DNA of 57,034 bases from Brachionus koreanus (lineage: Eukaryota > Rotifera > Eurotatoria > Ploima > Brachionidae), in assembly GCA_016987375.1 (NCBI GenBank), contig PJRA01000412.1:332507-389540 (forward strand), given 5' to 3'. Within the stretch, counting starts at the first letter, position 1. Every line of letters begins with the position of its first letter. A model generated the notes under the pieces. The model saw only the letters and a list, made by a program, of their open reading frames with translations. It did no database searches and was not told the DNA's origin. Position numbers and translations under genes: made by a program. Below, one piece after another: positions 11,492-23,100 of this stretch.

Positions 11492-12003
11492 TTCCGTGAA
11501 ATAATCATTTTTATTTTAGAGAAGCATTGCTGCGTCATTAACTTTTTTTTTTGCAAGTTGTTGTTCAGGTATTTTTAATTTAAGATATGATTGAAAAAAA
11601 ATAATAAAAAATTATTATGATTAAATTTATTGAATAAAAAACAAATAAAGGAAGTAACAAAAAGAGTTGAAATGACCCCTCCGGTTTTTGAGTGTTAATT
11701 ATATTCCAGAAATCTTGTTTATCACAATTCAACATTCTATTAATTTGAATACATTTTTTTCATTTTTTTTTGTAATTATTTAATCTCTGATGTCTACGCA
11801 TTTTTTACGTATTCTATTAAATTATATTTTTTTTATTTTTATTATAATACAATTATTAATTATTCGGCATGCTGAGTTGTTTCAAAAGATCCGATTAATT
11901 CGAGATTAGTCACAACCTTTTTCATATGTAAAATTATCTATTTTATTAAAATGATAATACATATTTGTAAATATAATTTTTGATATCATTTCATTCAACC
12001 CAT
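11492..12003. other. AT-rich spacer between two LINE relics
   Basis: No gene or clear repeat is visible. It could contain decayed flanks of either LINE relic. Confidence 0.35.
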
Positions 12004-12915
12004 GTCAAATCTTTTGATATTATCTCTATGTAGTGCAGTATTTAAATCATTAAGTATGCAGGTGCCGACATCTGTTCAAAATGATCGATACAAGCATGTT
12101 TAATTTGTTCAAACAAGAAACCAAATCAAGAGACAATCCGAAACAGAACAAGAAGAAAACGACCCAAAAAAGCAGTATTTAGTTTCAGCAGATGAAGACG
12201 ACGATACATTTGAGTCAGAAATGACAACTTGGACGTAACATCAAACAAAACAAAGCACAAACTCAGAAAAAAAATCCACAATAACTCAACAACCAGCTAG
12301 TCCGTTCAACTTTGAAGAAAATTCAGAATGAATATTTCCAATTGCAAATAAAAATCAACAATCTTTAAAAAAATGTTAGTAATTACACATTGGAATTGTG
12401 CTCATCCTCCTAGTAAGGTTAAACTGTTAGAAAATTTTTTATCTCAGAAAAGTCCAGATATAGTATTACTTAACGAAATAAAAATTGATTTGAGTGAATC
12501 AAATATTTTTTTTGTTTTTAATAATTACATTTCAATTACTAAGCCACGTAAAAAATATGGAGGAGGTGTAGCTATTCTAGTTAAAGAAGGCATAGAATTT
12601 ATTGAAGACTTATCATTAGAGGAGTTTTCTTCGGAAATTCTCTCAATTTAGTTAAATTATGGAAAACACGATCAATTTTATGTGTTTAGCCTCTATAACC
12701 CACTAAATGTACTTCTTATTTCTAATCTTTTTGAAAATATAAATAAGAAATGTAAAAACTTTATTCTTGGAGGTGATCTTAACGCACGGTCAAAACATGT
12801 AGGCTGTCTAGGAGAAAATCAAAATGGAATTATTTTGGAAAGGATAATTGATGAATTGGATTTTTCCGTAATTAATGATAAAACCCGTACTTTCAATATC
12901 TTTAATAGAGACTAA
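12004..12915 (+). pseudogene. Degenerate LINE: ORF1 tail and endonuclease start of ORF2
   Basis: 12373-12915 is one frame encoding an exonuclease-endonuclease-phosphatase fold, as at the start of LINE ORF2. It begins MLVITHWNCAHPP and includes DIVLLNEIKID (catalytic Glu), KYGGGVAILV and GGDLNARSKHVG (catalytic Asp and Asn). It carries a premature TAG at 12649 and ends at 12913, before any reverse transcriptase. The polar, glutamine- and acid-rich peptide upstream (about 12060-12360) resembles the end of an ORF1 product, with stops. Orientation is opposite to the relic at 10356-11491, so this is a separate 5' fragment. Confidence 0.7.
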
Positions 12916-14673
12916 TGAATATAAAAACCAAGAAAATGTATCAGCTTACACAATGTCTGGTCCCTAGTCTGTGCAAAAATTCTGCATTTTAAGAAAAATT
13001 TTTTAGAAAAACAGATTTTCATGTTTTTGTTAATTCAAAATTCCGAATAATCGTCAAGTAATAATATCTCAAATTATTTTTGATCTATTTTATTTAAAAA
13101 AAAAATTTTATTGATAAAAGATTTTAAATAAAATATTCTTTGAAATCATATTAAATAGAAAAAAATTATATTAAAAATAAGCAAATTATATTTTTCTCAA
13201 AAAAATTTCTTAATCTTGTACTAATTTTACTCGAATTCCAAAAAAAATCCGTAATTTTGCAAACAAATATTATTTCATCTTATTTTCGAAATAATTTTTT
13301 AAATTACAAATTCTTTTAAAATTTTTTTGAAAAATATTTTTTAAATTTTTATTTTTAGAAGCAACCAATACAATATTTATCGATACAATATGTTACATTA
13401 TTGTCCAAAAAAGAGTATTCCTCATTTTCTAAATTTATTGAAAGTTTAAAGATTTTCCACAGATAAAAAAAAATCATGTTTGAGCACATAATTATAATTG
13501 CTTTGCATAAAATATCAACAACAATACCTGAATAATACAATGAAAACATTTTAGGTTCAAGGCCTTAGCCAGGAAGGAAAAAGGTCTCAAGATTGGCATT
13601 TTAAAAAAATTAATTAATTTTTTTAAATTATATTATATTTTAATTTTTTGGTGCAAATGATATTGTTTTTGAAAATTAATAATGCATCTTAATTTTTATA
13701 CTTTGTAATGAACTTTTTTATTTCCATTGAAAAATTATAAACTTTTAATAAAATTGGGGCTTATCCAGGAATTTAATAAATATAAAATAAACATGAAAAA
13801 AAAAAATTGGGCGATTGTTGCAATTCATTTGAAAATCGTAATGATTTCAATTCAACATTTCTTTTTTCCGTCAAATTAGATTCTTTTTAATTCTGAAATT
13901 TGAATGATTTAAATTGTGAGTTAAGTATCATTATTAATTTTTTTAAATAGTTAAATTTAATTTCATAGAAGCATGTTGCCCTAGTATTAAATTAAATCTA
14001 ACACTTTATTTCCTGTATACAATTTTAAATTATTATCTTTAAAATTAGAGCATAATTTTCAGATAAAATTTTGAAAATCTGCTGAAACGTTTATTATCTT
14101 CATTCAAATGTCTTACTTACATTTTCTTTATTAATTTTGTCTTTGGTCAAATTAAATTAATTTTGAATTTAATTAGTACTGAATTTTGGTAAAAGACTAT
14201 TCTATATTCTAAAGACTATTCTACTAAATATATTGATTCTAAACTAAAAATAGAATATTTGCCAAAATTTTATTTTTAAAACTCAACTAAAAACATGTTC
14301 TTTGTTTGATCAAAGAAATTAGCTAATTTATAAGTCATCATTTGATTTGATAAATATTTTTTTGAAAATATAAAAAATTAAGAAAAAGTCAATTTATATT
14401 TTACAAAAATTTTTTTTTAATTGTTGGAATTTTCTTTTATTTTTTTCTTTTTATTTTTAGAGGATATTTAAATAAAATCTAGAAAAAAAATTTTGATCCT
14501 CCATGTGATCTATCCTAAAAATAAAAATTAATTCAATAAGTAAAATATTCTAATCAAAATATTTTTATCAAATTAGCTGAATAAAATCACATGAACTGGG
14601 TGTATAAGAATAATTTTTTATGAAAATTGAAAAAAAGTAAAATTATTTTTAATTCATTTTTAATTTTGTCAAA
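12916..14673. other. Gene-free AT-rich region
   Basis: I see nothing that can be supported. It contains long A/T runs and one short minus-strand frame (13355-13549) whose first half is hydrophobic, without motif or splice context. The promoter of the acid ceramidase gene should lie at its right end. Confidence 0.4.
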
Positions 14674-16284
14674 ATGAAATTTTTCAATTTTTTTTTATTT
14701 TTGGCCTCAATTTATTTTGTTCAATCTGAAGTAAACAAAAATATTAATGAAAAATACCAATTAAATTAATTTTTTTAAAGATTGAACATGTCTGCGAAAG
14801 CGGAAAATATCCACCCGACCCAAAAACTTCTTTTGTACCAACTTATGTGGTTAATTTAGATTTACCACCAACTCAAAGATGGCTTGAACTCAGTCGCAAA
14901 TACGAAAAGCCAGTGAGTTTAATTTTAAATCCACGAACTCATAAAGAAACTTAGAATTTTTTTGTGAATAGCTTAGAACTCTGGTCACTTATATTAAACA
15001 ATTTGTTCTTGAATTCAGTCCAAAATTACAAAAGTTGATCGATCTAATCGACAATAAATTGGTTTGTGTTATTTATTTTTTATTTAAATAATAAATTAAA
15101 ACAATTAAAATTAAAAGGGTTTTGTTGCTGATAGTTTACCGCAACCTTATGGAGAAGAAATTAAAGGAATTGCAAATGCTACAAACATAGAACTTGGAGA
15201 ACTTGTTCTGTATAACATATTTTATGAAGTTTTTACTTTGTGCACTTCAATAGTTGGTGAAGATAGCAGTGGTAAAATGTATCATGCAAGAAATCTCGAT
15301 TTTGGACTTTTTCTGGGTTGGGATATTAAAAATGATGTTAGTAAAAAGATTTTTTTCGTTTTTTTTAAATTTTTTTGTTGGTTTAAAAGACATGGGTAAT
15401 AAGTGAATTGCTTCGTCCATTGATAATGAATATTAATTATACTAAAGGAGGCGAACTAAAATATAAGACTGTTACTTTTTTCGGATTTGTGGGTTTAATA
15501 ACAGGAGTAAAACCGGTTGGTAGCAGTTTTTTTTTAAATAAAAAAAAGTTCTAAAATTTCACCTCTATATATTTATTTTAGAATGCATTTAGTGTAAGTG
15601 TAAATGAAAGATTCAATTCTAATGGTGGCTATATTGGTCTTTTTGAATGGTTTTTGAACATAAATCGCAATCAAGCTTGGACTACTTTAGTTGCCCGTGA
15701 TTGCTTCGAAAATGATGACATGGATTTCAATCATGTTGTCAAAACATTAGCCAATACTCCATTGATCGCACCAGTCTATTATATTATTGGGGGTCCAGAA
15801 AAACAACAAGTAAATTTAGAAAAATATTCTTTTGTAAACTATTTGCTAAATTTGTAAAAAAGGGTGCCGTAGTTACACGAGATAGAGCTAAAGCAGTTGA
15901 TGTTTGGCAATTAGGTACAAACAATACTTGGTTCATAGCAGAAACTAATTATGATCATTGGAAAAAACCATTAATCATTGATGACAGAATTACACCGTGT
16001 AACAGATGCATGGATAAGCTTGGAAAAGAGGTTTATTACGTTTGTTTTTGATTTTAAAAAAATATTTCTTTTTAAATTTTAGAATATGTCATTTGAGGGA
16101 TTATTTAATGTTCTTTCTTCTAAGCCAGTTTTAAACAAAGTAATTTAAGAATTTTTATTAAAATTAATTTTTAAAATTTTCTATTTGTTTTAAGTTGACT
16201 GTTTATTCAGCTTTGATTGAACCAAAATCTGGAAGATTAGAAACTTATATCCAATTTTGCCCAACACCATGTGATCCATTTTAA
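14674..16284 (+). CDS. ASAH1: Acid ceramidase (N-acylsphingosine amidohydrolase), lysosomal
   Basis: Hydrolyses ceramide to sphingosine and fatty acid in lysosomes. It is an N-terminal-nucleophile hydrolase activated by self-cleavage just before its catalytic Cys. Nine exons join in phase: 14674-14730, 14781-14912, 14972-15061, 15118-15336, 15390-15515, 15582-15809, 15863-16030, 16083-16139 and 16195-16284, giving 388 aa (human about 395). A signal peptide ([18 protein letters not shown]) comes first. The nucleophile is C135 in LCTSIVGED, followed by [12 protein letters not shown] and [11 protein letters not shown]. The C-terminal block [17 protein letters not shown] is very close to acid ceramidase, which favours ASAH1 over its relative NAAA. 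A pair of cysteines near the C-terminus (CPTPCDPF) fits the family. An AATAAA signal follows at 16346. No defects seen. Confidence 0.92.
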
Positions 16285-16345
16285 CAAAGTCATCTTTTTT
16301 TAAAGAAAAATTTTTATTATACATATGCGAAATTCATTTTTTTTT

Positions 16346-16351
16346 AATAAA
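16346..16351 (+). promoter_or_regulatory. Poly(A) signal of acid ceramidase
   Basis: AATAAA, 62 nt after the stop codon of the acid ceramidase gene, in a T-rich 3' UTR. Confidence 0.5.
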
Positions 16352-16436
16352 TTAGACAATTTTTTTTCAATTTAAAAAAGTAAAGTAGAACTTTTTCGGA
16401 TAAAGCCTGGAACCCTAAATTCAGCAAATGGTACTT

Positions 16437-16976
16437 AATAGTGTACTCAGGGTTCATTAGAAAATATACCAAGTACATTTACGGGCATCTAGAGGATCCG
16501 TTCATAACACATCTGGAATATCTTAAACATGATCATTTGTTCGATGAAGGAAGATGTTTGGTTATTTTCAATAACTAAAAACGTCCTAGTTTTCCCGTAG
16601 GAAATTAATCTGTCTTACCGGGTTTAACATTAAAAACACCAAAAGAGTCAAAATGACAAAAATTAAAAAAATTTTAGGTTCTTGTATCTTATGAATAAAT
16701 TTTTCAAATGAATATATCTTTTTTGAATTATGTAGATTTTAAAATGTTCTTGCTTTATAAAATTAATTTAATTTTTTTATAAAATATTTTTGAATTAAAA
16801 AAAAAAACATGAAAAAATGCTTGATGCTTCTAGTGTTAAGACGGATTTGCTAGTGTCTAACACCCAATCTTCTTTAATAAGCTTTTCTTTTAGCAAATCG
16901 ATAAGGATTAGGAGGCGGTTCTTATTCAGATATGCTATGAGCAGATTGTCCAGATGTCCGTAAATGTACTTTTATA
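16437..16976. repeat. Inverted pair of related peptide-coding relics (KYIYGHL), split by a MITE
   Basis: The plus strand at 16462-16578 reads KYTKYIYGHLEDPFITHLEY and continues to a stop. The minus strand at 16976-16850 reads KYIYGHLDNLLIAYLNKNRL and onward, with KEKLIKEDWVLD. Both begin with the same KYIYGHL(E/D) words and similar DNA (AAGTACATTTACGGxCATCT), arranged head-out around a TTAA element at 16624-16839. I do not recognise the peptide family. This looks like two arms of an old inverted duplication or a transposon-borne sequence. Confidence 0.4.
16624..16839. mobile_element. TTAA-flanked MITE, piggyBac-like ends (subfamily with CACCAAA)
   Basis: A TTAA sits at each end (16624-16627 and 16836-16839). 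The left end reads TTAACATTAAAAACACC and the right end, inverted, TTAACACTAGAAGCATC. Both resemble the ends at 34657-35082 and 23969. There is no coding capacity. TTAA target duplication and C-A-C-T-A-G-A-A-type termini are the hallmark of piggyBac transposons and their MITEs (established knowledge); the family assignment is inference. Confidence 0.6.
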
Positions 16977-17122
16977 GTTTACTTTTTTTATCTAAATCTA
17001 TGAAAAGATAAGTTGAAAATTAAAAATTCAGAAAAAAATTTATTTTAATTTATCATGGTTTAATTATATTTAACAATTAAATTTAAAGTTTTGATATTTT
17101 TATCTATATCGAGAAAAAAAAA

Positions 17123-20100
17123 CTATTTATCAAGCAAAATTTCTTCGGCAAATATTTGTGTTTCATTTATTTTGTTTATAAAGCAAATACTAGGTCCAAT
17201 ACGCTTATCAATTAGAGTGGAAACATTGAAGTCAATTGGTTCATCTTGAATAAATTTTTCCAAATAGCAATCGGTTCTAATAAATTTTTTAATTGTCAAA
17301 CTATGTAATTTTAGGTGAATTTTTCGCGAAATTCCTACACAATTAAGAACAACTTGAATTTGAATTTTCAACAAAGGTTCGTCACTAGCATTCCTACACA
17401 CATCACAGATCCATGATCTAAATTTTATTTCTTTTTTAATTTATTTAAATTCTTTTAATGAAAATAATGTAACTTAATGCTTTTATCAAAATTCAGCTGT
17501 GATTGATTTGTAAATTCTAAATTTGTTTGATTATTTTGACATATTTGACAATAGAAATCAAAGCAACAATTATCTTCACAAATATTGATGACGGTTCCTT
17601 CAATCAATCCAAAATCAAAAACTTTTAAGTTTAAATCTGTTCTCCATAAAGGTAGTTTTTTTTCAAAATGATTTGTTTTCAAACATTTATGTTGAAAATT
17701 GTAAGTGCTAGCTTTTGCTAAAGCATTTAATTTTGAAGGATCAGCAACTTCGACTGAAGAAAAAGAGCTAAATATAATCGAATTTTCTAAAAGTAAATCA
17801 TTTATTCAATTTAATCAACATTATCTGATTAACTAACCATTTTTTGAATTATCTAAACTGACATTTTTCAAATAGATTATTGACTTATGATCTTCAAAAT
17901 TATTTTCAAATAAAATGTAATTTTCGTCCAATTTAGTTAGAATTTTTTTATCCTTTATCTGAAAAGTACACTTTATTTTAACTCTCTTTATTTCAAAATC
18001 AATATCCGATAAAAAGTGTGATTTTTCAGCAAAAAATATCAAATATTCATTTGAGAGAGAATCAAATTGTATTTTGAATAAAATTATATCATATAAATTG
18101 AACCAAAATAATTCAATATTGGATTTTGGCAACTCCTAGTTAATTAATTTATCCGAGAAATTATTATTTTTAATTCTTTAAAAAAAATTACTTTCAAACT
18201 AAAAATGATGTCTGGTGGAATAAATTCTTTCGAGTTTCCAAGTTCTGTTAGATGACTTTGATTTACACTGATAAACTCGAATATATAAATAAATCTCTGA
18301 ATTGATTTAGGACTTTTTTTGGCATCATTTTCTCTTTTCAAGTTAAGTTTTTTGCATAAGAACGTAATTTGCTCATTTAAATCAAAATTGTCCCTTATAT
18401 ATTAAAATAAAACTTTATAACCGATAACCAAGAGTATAAAAAGAATAGTAAATTAAAATGACTTGTCTTAAAGACTAATATGACTAATATTTTTCTAAAA
18501 TTGTTGATTTTTTGTTAAATAATGAAAATATTGTCAGATTAAGGTGATAAAAAAAGCTTAAAACAATTAGACAATGTATCAGAAAAACATCAAGTAATTT
18601 TGACATATTCTCTGAATTATAAATTCTCTTTGATAGCTTAGATGATTCAGAAGATCATTTAAAGTTTTTTATTTTCAAAATAAATTTACATGATAAAATT
18701 AAAAGAGTATCAAAAGAAACTGAGTTATTAAATATTTTTTTAATTACTCAGTTAACATTACATCAACAAAAGCTGAAAGGTTTTGTTTATCTTTAAAAAA
18801 ATAGCTTTTATATTTAGTTGTAAAAGAGAGATAATCAAGAATTGTGCTCATCGATACAACTTCTTCACAAACCATGTTGTCAATGAGTGGAATAATCTTT
18901 TATCAGATTTTGCGATTTTTTTATTTCTTTATGCATTGAAGTAAATAAATAAACTATGCTATACCAATTTTAAATTCTTTATTTGAAAATAATTTGTAAT
19001 TAATCTGTTATTTGACATCATCGATAATCAGCATAATCCTGGAAAGAATCAGGAACCCTTTGGATGTTACATTTAGAGAAGAAAAAACAGGATTTAGGCG
19101 AGTGACATGATGCATAGACAGATATTTGCTCTTAGGAACATCACAGAGAAAAGCCAGGAGTGGACATTCCCATGTATCTTAACTTCATTGACTTCAAGAA
19201 AGCCTTTGTGCAAACGAATTTACAAACTTAGTAAGCACCATCAGTACAGCAATGGGAGCACAAAGAGACATCAAAAAAAGACTTGATAAAGCAAATGTTA
19301 ATTTTGCTAGACTTCGATCCGCATGGAAATCAACCAACTAAAGCAAAGAAAGAAAACTCAGACTGTACAACTTTGTAGTAAAAGCAACACTGATATACGG
19401 AAGTAAATATTGAGAAATGTATGAATCTGACAAAAGAAGTTTGAATATCTTTCATATTGGAAGCCTGCGAAGGATTCTGGTGATACATTGGCCTGAGACA
19501 CTGTCAAATGCTGAACTATACAAAAGAACAAAATCAAGGGTGAAGGCGAAAGATAGACTTGAGTGGAAATCAAAAGTAATGCTACACAAGGATTGAATAA
19601 GGAAAAAAAAATAAACAAAAAAATCGATTATCATCTGCTATTTGAAATGCATGTTGATTTATTTGATAGTTTTTAGAAACAAAGAATTATTTGAAAATAA
19701 AATCAAGATAAAAAAAACATCAAAAAACTAAAATTACCTGTTACACAAAGTTCGCTTTTCGACAAATTTTATTGAATTAAATTCATATTCACTTGACTCG
19801 TTTATTAGATAAGAGTCTAAATTGAGAGGAAACACAATCAATGCGAATAGACCAACTTTATCACTTATAACAATTTGTCGCCTAGAATTTAAAAAAATTT
19901 AAAAATTATCATTTTTTTTGTCACTTGAATTTTTTATATTTAAACATTATTTTTTCAATAATAATTTCTTCTAGTTTATTCCTAGTTAAATTTTTTTTAG
20001 TCTTATAGAATTACTTTAATACAGACAATTTTTAAAATTAAACATGAAATATTACTTGAATTGATTGTCATCATGTTGAGTTTGTGTTCGCTGTGAATGA

Positions 20101-23100
20101 TATAACAACATACTTTTATTCTTTACCAAACCAATCCTTTGAACAGTCGCTTTAAAATTCGCAAATCCATAATATCCGATATTTTCCAAAGCGTCTAGAA
20201 TTGAATTTGCTCTCAAATATTGAGTATTAATTGAGCTTGTCTGTGTTAAGAATTCAGAGGCCGTTTGAGTGTAAAAAATGTTGTTTTTTTGTTTTTCTTT
20301 GCTTTTAAAATGACCATTTAGTGCTTTTTGATAAATTCTTGTGTCGAAAAGATTCAATGAGCAATGGTCTGATTCAGGTATATCTAAACAACTTGGACAC
20401 TGTAAAGCGTTTAGAACAATGCTATTAAATTCTTTTTTTGGTATATTGAATGCCTCATAATAAATTTCATTATTTTTCACTGGAATTATCTCAATCAGAT
20501 TTGTACTAAAATAAATTGTCTTCTTTGAATCCTTCATAACAAATTTTCTCCTAAATTTTTAAAATTTTAAATCAAATCTTAACTAATTAGGTCAATATTA
20601 ACACTAACTAGAAAGTCTAGCTGATTATTAATAAAAATTTCAAATTTAGCCATATTGACAAATTGAATATTTTTTTTCTGAAAATTAATTAAAATTTTTA
20701 AAGAATTAAAAATAAGATGCTTGGTTTTTAAATGCTATTTTATAAAATTTTATTTCTTTCAAAAAATATTTAAGTTTCAATTTTGTGAAAACTGGTCTAG
20801 AAAGCCTCTCGGACTTTCTAGTGTTAAGGTATTATTATGAAAACTCTTAGCTCATATGATGTAAAAAGCTTCTTTTCTCATAATTATTCCAATTAATCCA
20901 CATAATATAAACTCAAAAAAATATAAATAAAATAATTTCTTTCTTTTTTCTAAAATATGATTATTTATTTTTATCTATATTTTCTTTCTACTCCGGACCA
21001 CTGAGCCTCTATCCAATTCGCATTAACTTTGAACAACCAAGGAGTCAAAATTTTACCCCACCTTGACAATTGATGTCAATAGAGCACCAAAACAAATTAA
21101 ATTTATATAATTTAAAATTTTATAAGCTTTCAAAGAACTAGATTGTATTTTATTTTTTACACTAATGGTACCAAACAAGAAGAAATTCTTAAATAAATCT
21201 AAACCATTGTTTTACTCCTGTGGAAAAAGTTATTTATAGAACCAACATAAAAACTTAAATGAATCCAGCATTATATTAATAATATTTAGATTTTGAAAAT
21301 ATCTTTTGGTTCAAAATCTGTGACCACTATGAATCTCACTAATATTTTATTATAATTTAAAAATTTGACATTTTTACATTTTTGGAGTTAATTTCAACTT
21401 GCTTAGTCTTATTAATAACCAAAATAACTTCTTACCATGGAGGATAAATGTTGATTAAGTATTTTGACTGTATAATATCTGTATCGAAATAAGATGAATA
21501 GTCAACAACATCATTAGATAAAAGTATGTAGCAAATATTTTTAAATGATAAGTCAAAATTGTCACCATCCAAATCATTTACATTGAATGCATGAATCAAT
21601 GTGAATTTGGTTGCCAGAACATTTTGTTTGAAGAATGGTATTAATTTAACGACATTCGTTAAATTTTTGGCTTTTAACATAAATTTAAAAATTAAAAAAA
21701 AAAAAGAACTTTAAAAATACATTTTTGAGTGCGTTCTGGAGCCGATTTTTTGTTTAGATGATGCTTGATAATGTTAATGCTCGATTTTTGACGTATGAGT
21801 AATTTTTCTAGTTTTTCTGCATAACCATTTCTAAAACATACAATAATTAATTTAAATTAAAAATTATTTATATGAGAACAATTGTGACTTGGTATTCTTA
21901 AAAATTCTGAAAATGCAGAAAATTTTATTTAGTCATTAAATTATTATGTGAAAAATTGTAATGAACTAAAAATAAAACACAAAATTTTTCTTTTTCTTGA
22001 TAAATGAGACAAAAATTCGAATGGGTTTTTATGACCAATGTTAATTTTGAGGTGGAATTTGAATATTTTTTCAAGCAAGATCCAAAAGCAACATAAGTTC
22101 ATGGCAATTTAAACAAGTGTTCTATGAACAAAATGCGAGTTCTTTATGCGTTTTGTTGAAAAGCAAGAGAATGCTATATATGAAGACGTTTTCAACTTTT
22201 TTTTTTTTTAAATTAGATTTTTAATTTAAAAAAATGTTTATGCTTGATTTACAATTTATATGTTTTATTAACTTTTATATGTTTCTTTAATTCCAATCCT
22301 ATAGTGAATATAAGTTAAATAAATAGTAGTATAATTTGGAAATAATTTGTTTCTTAATAAATGAAGAAAGAAGTAGGCCCACGTTTCTTTGAGCTTAAAA
22401 AATCATTGTAAATATTGAATATCGAAAAACTATAAATTAACCTGAATGCTCACTTCAAATGTTTTATAAAAAAATTTAGATGACACGAGACTGATATGCT
22501 TTAAAATAAATAAGTTTAAAAAAGCTGTAAATATACATGTACAGGGTCAGGCGTAGAGTAAGTGCAATTGTAATTTACCAATCATACAATTCTACTATGA
22601 CTTTCGGCCGTTGCAACACTACAAATTCACCAAAATTTGCGAAAAATTCAAACACAAAAAGAGGTCTCATTATTCAAAAGTAAAACAAAAACTAATCTCC
22701 ATAAATTTTTTAACAATTTTAAATTTAGTGAAATTTTAAAATTTTTAAATTGTTGAATGTCGATTTTTTAACAAAGTGTTTAACTTTTTAAATATTTAAT
22801 ATAAATTGAATTAAATTAAATAAGATATAAACTTACTTGATAAATTTTATTTTCTTTTTTTTATTTTCGATTTGGCTAAGAAAGTTCGAACTATTAGCCA
22901 AAATATTAGATTGGTTAGCATTATTAAGAATTGATGTTTCATCAAGCTTCAGATTTATTTCTTCTAACCAATTTGTCTTATTAAAAACTTTTACTCCATG
23001 TTGCACTTGAGAATCAAAATTAAGATCATCTTTGATTTCAATTTTATTTTGGGTATATTTTTCTTGAGAGTCAAAATTGGGATCATTAATAGATATCTTT

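Noticed and set aside
19358..19634. Hydrophobic minus-strand ORFs resembling membrane proteins
   Set aside because: They are antisense to a LINE reverse transcriptase relic that reads clearly on the plus strand.
17123..20550. A vanin/biotinidase or tectonic-like secreted protein
   Set aside because: The C-rich segment ICEDNCC suggested this at first, but the ordered blocks from GYAEKL to GPSICF match SPIDR and there is no signal peptide.
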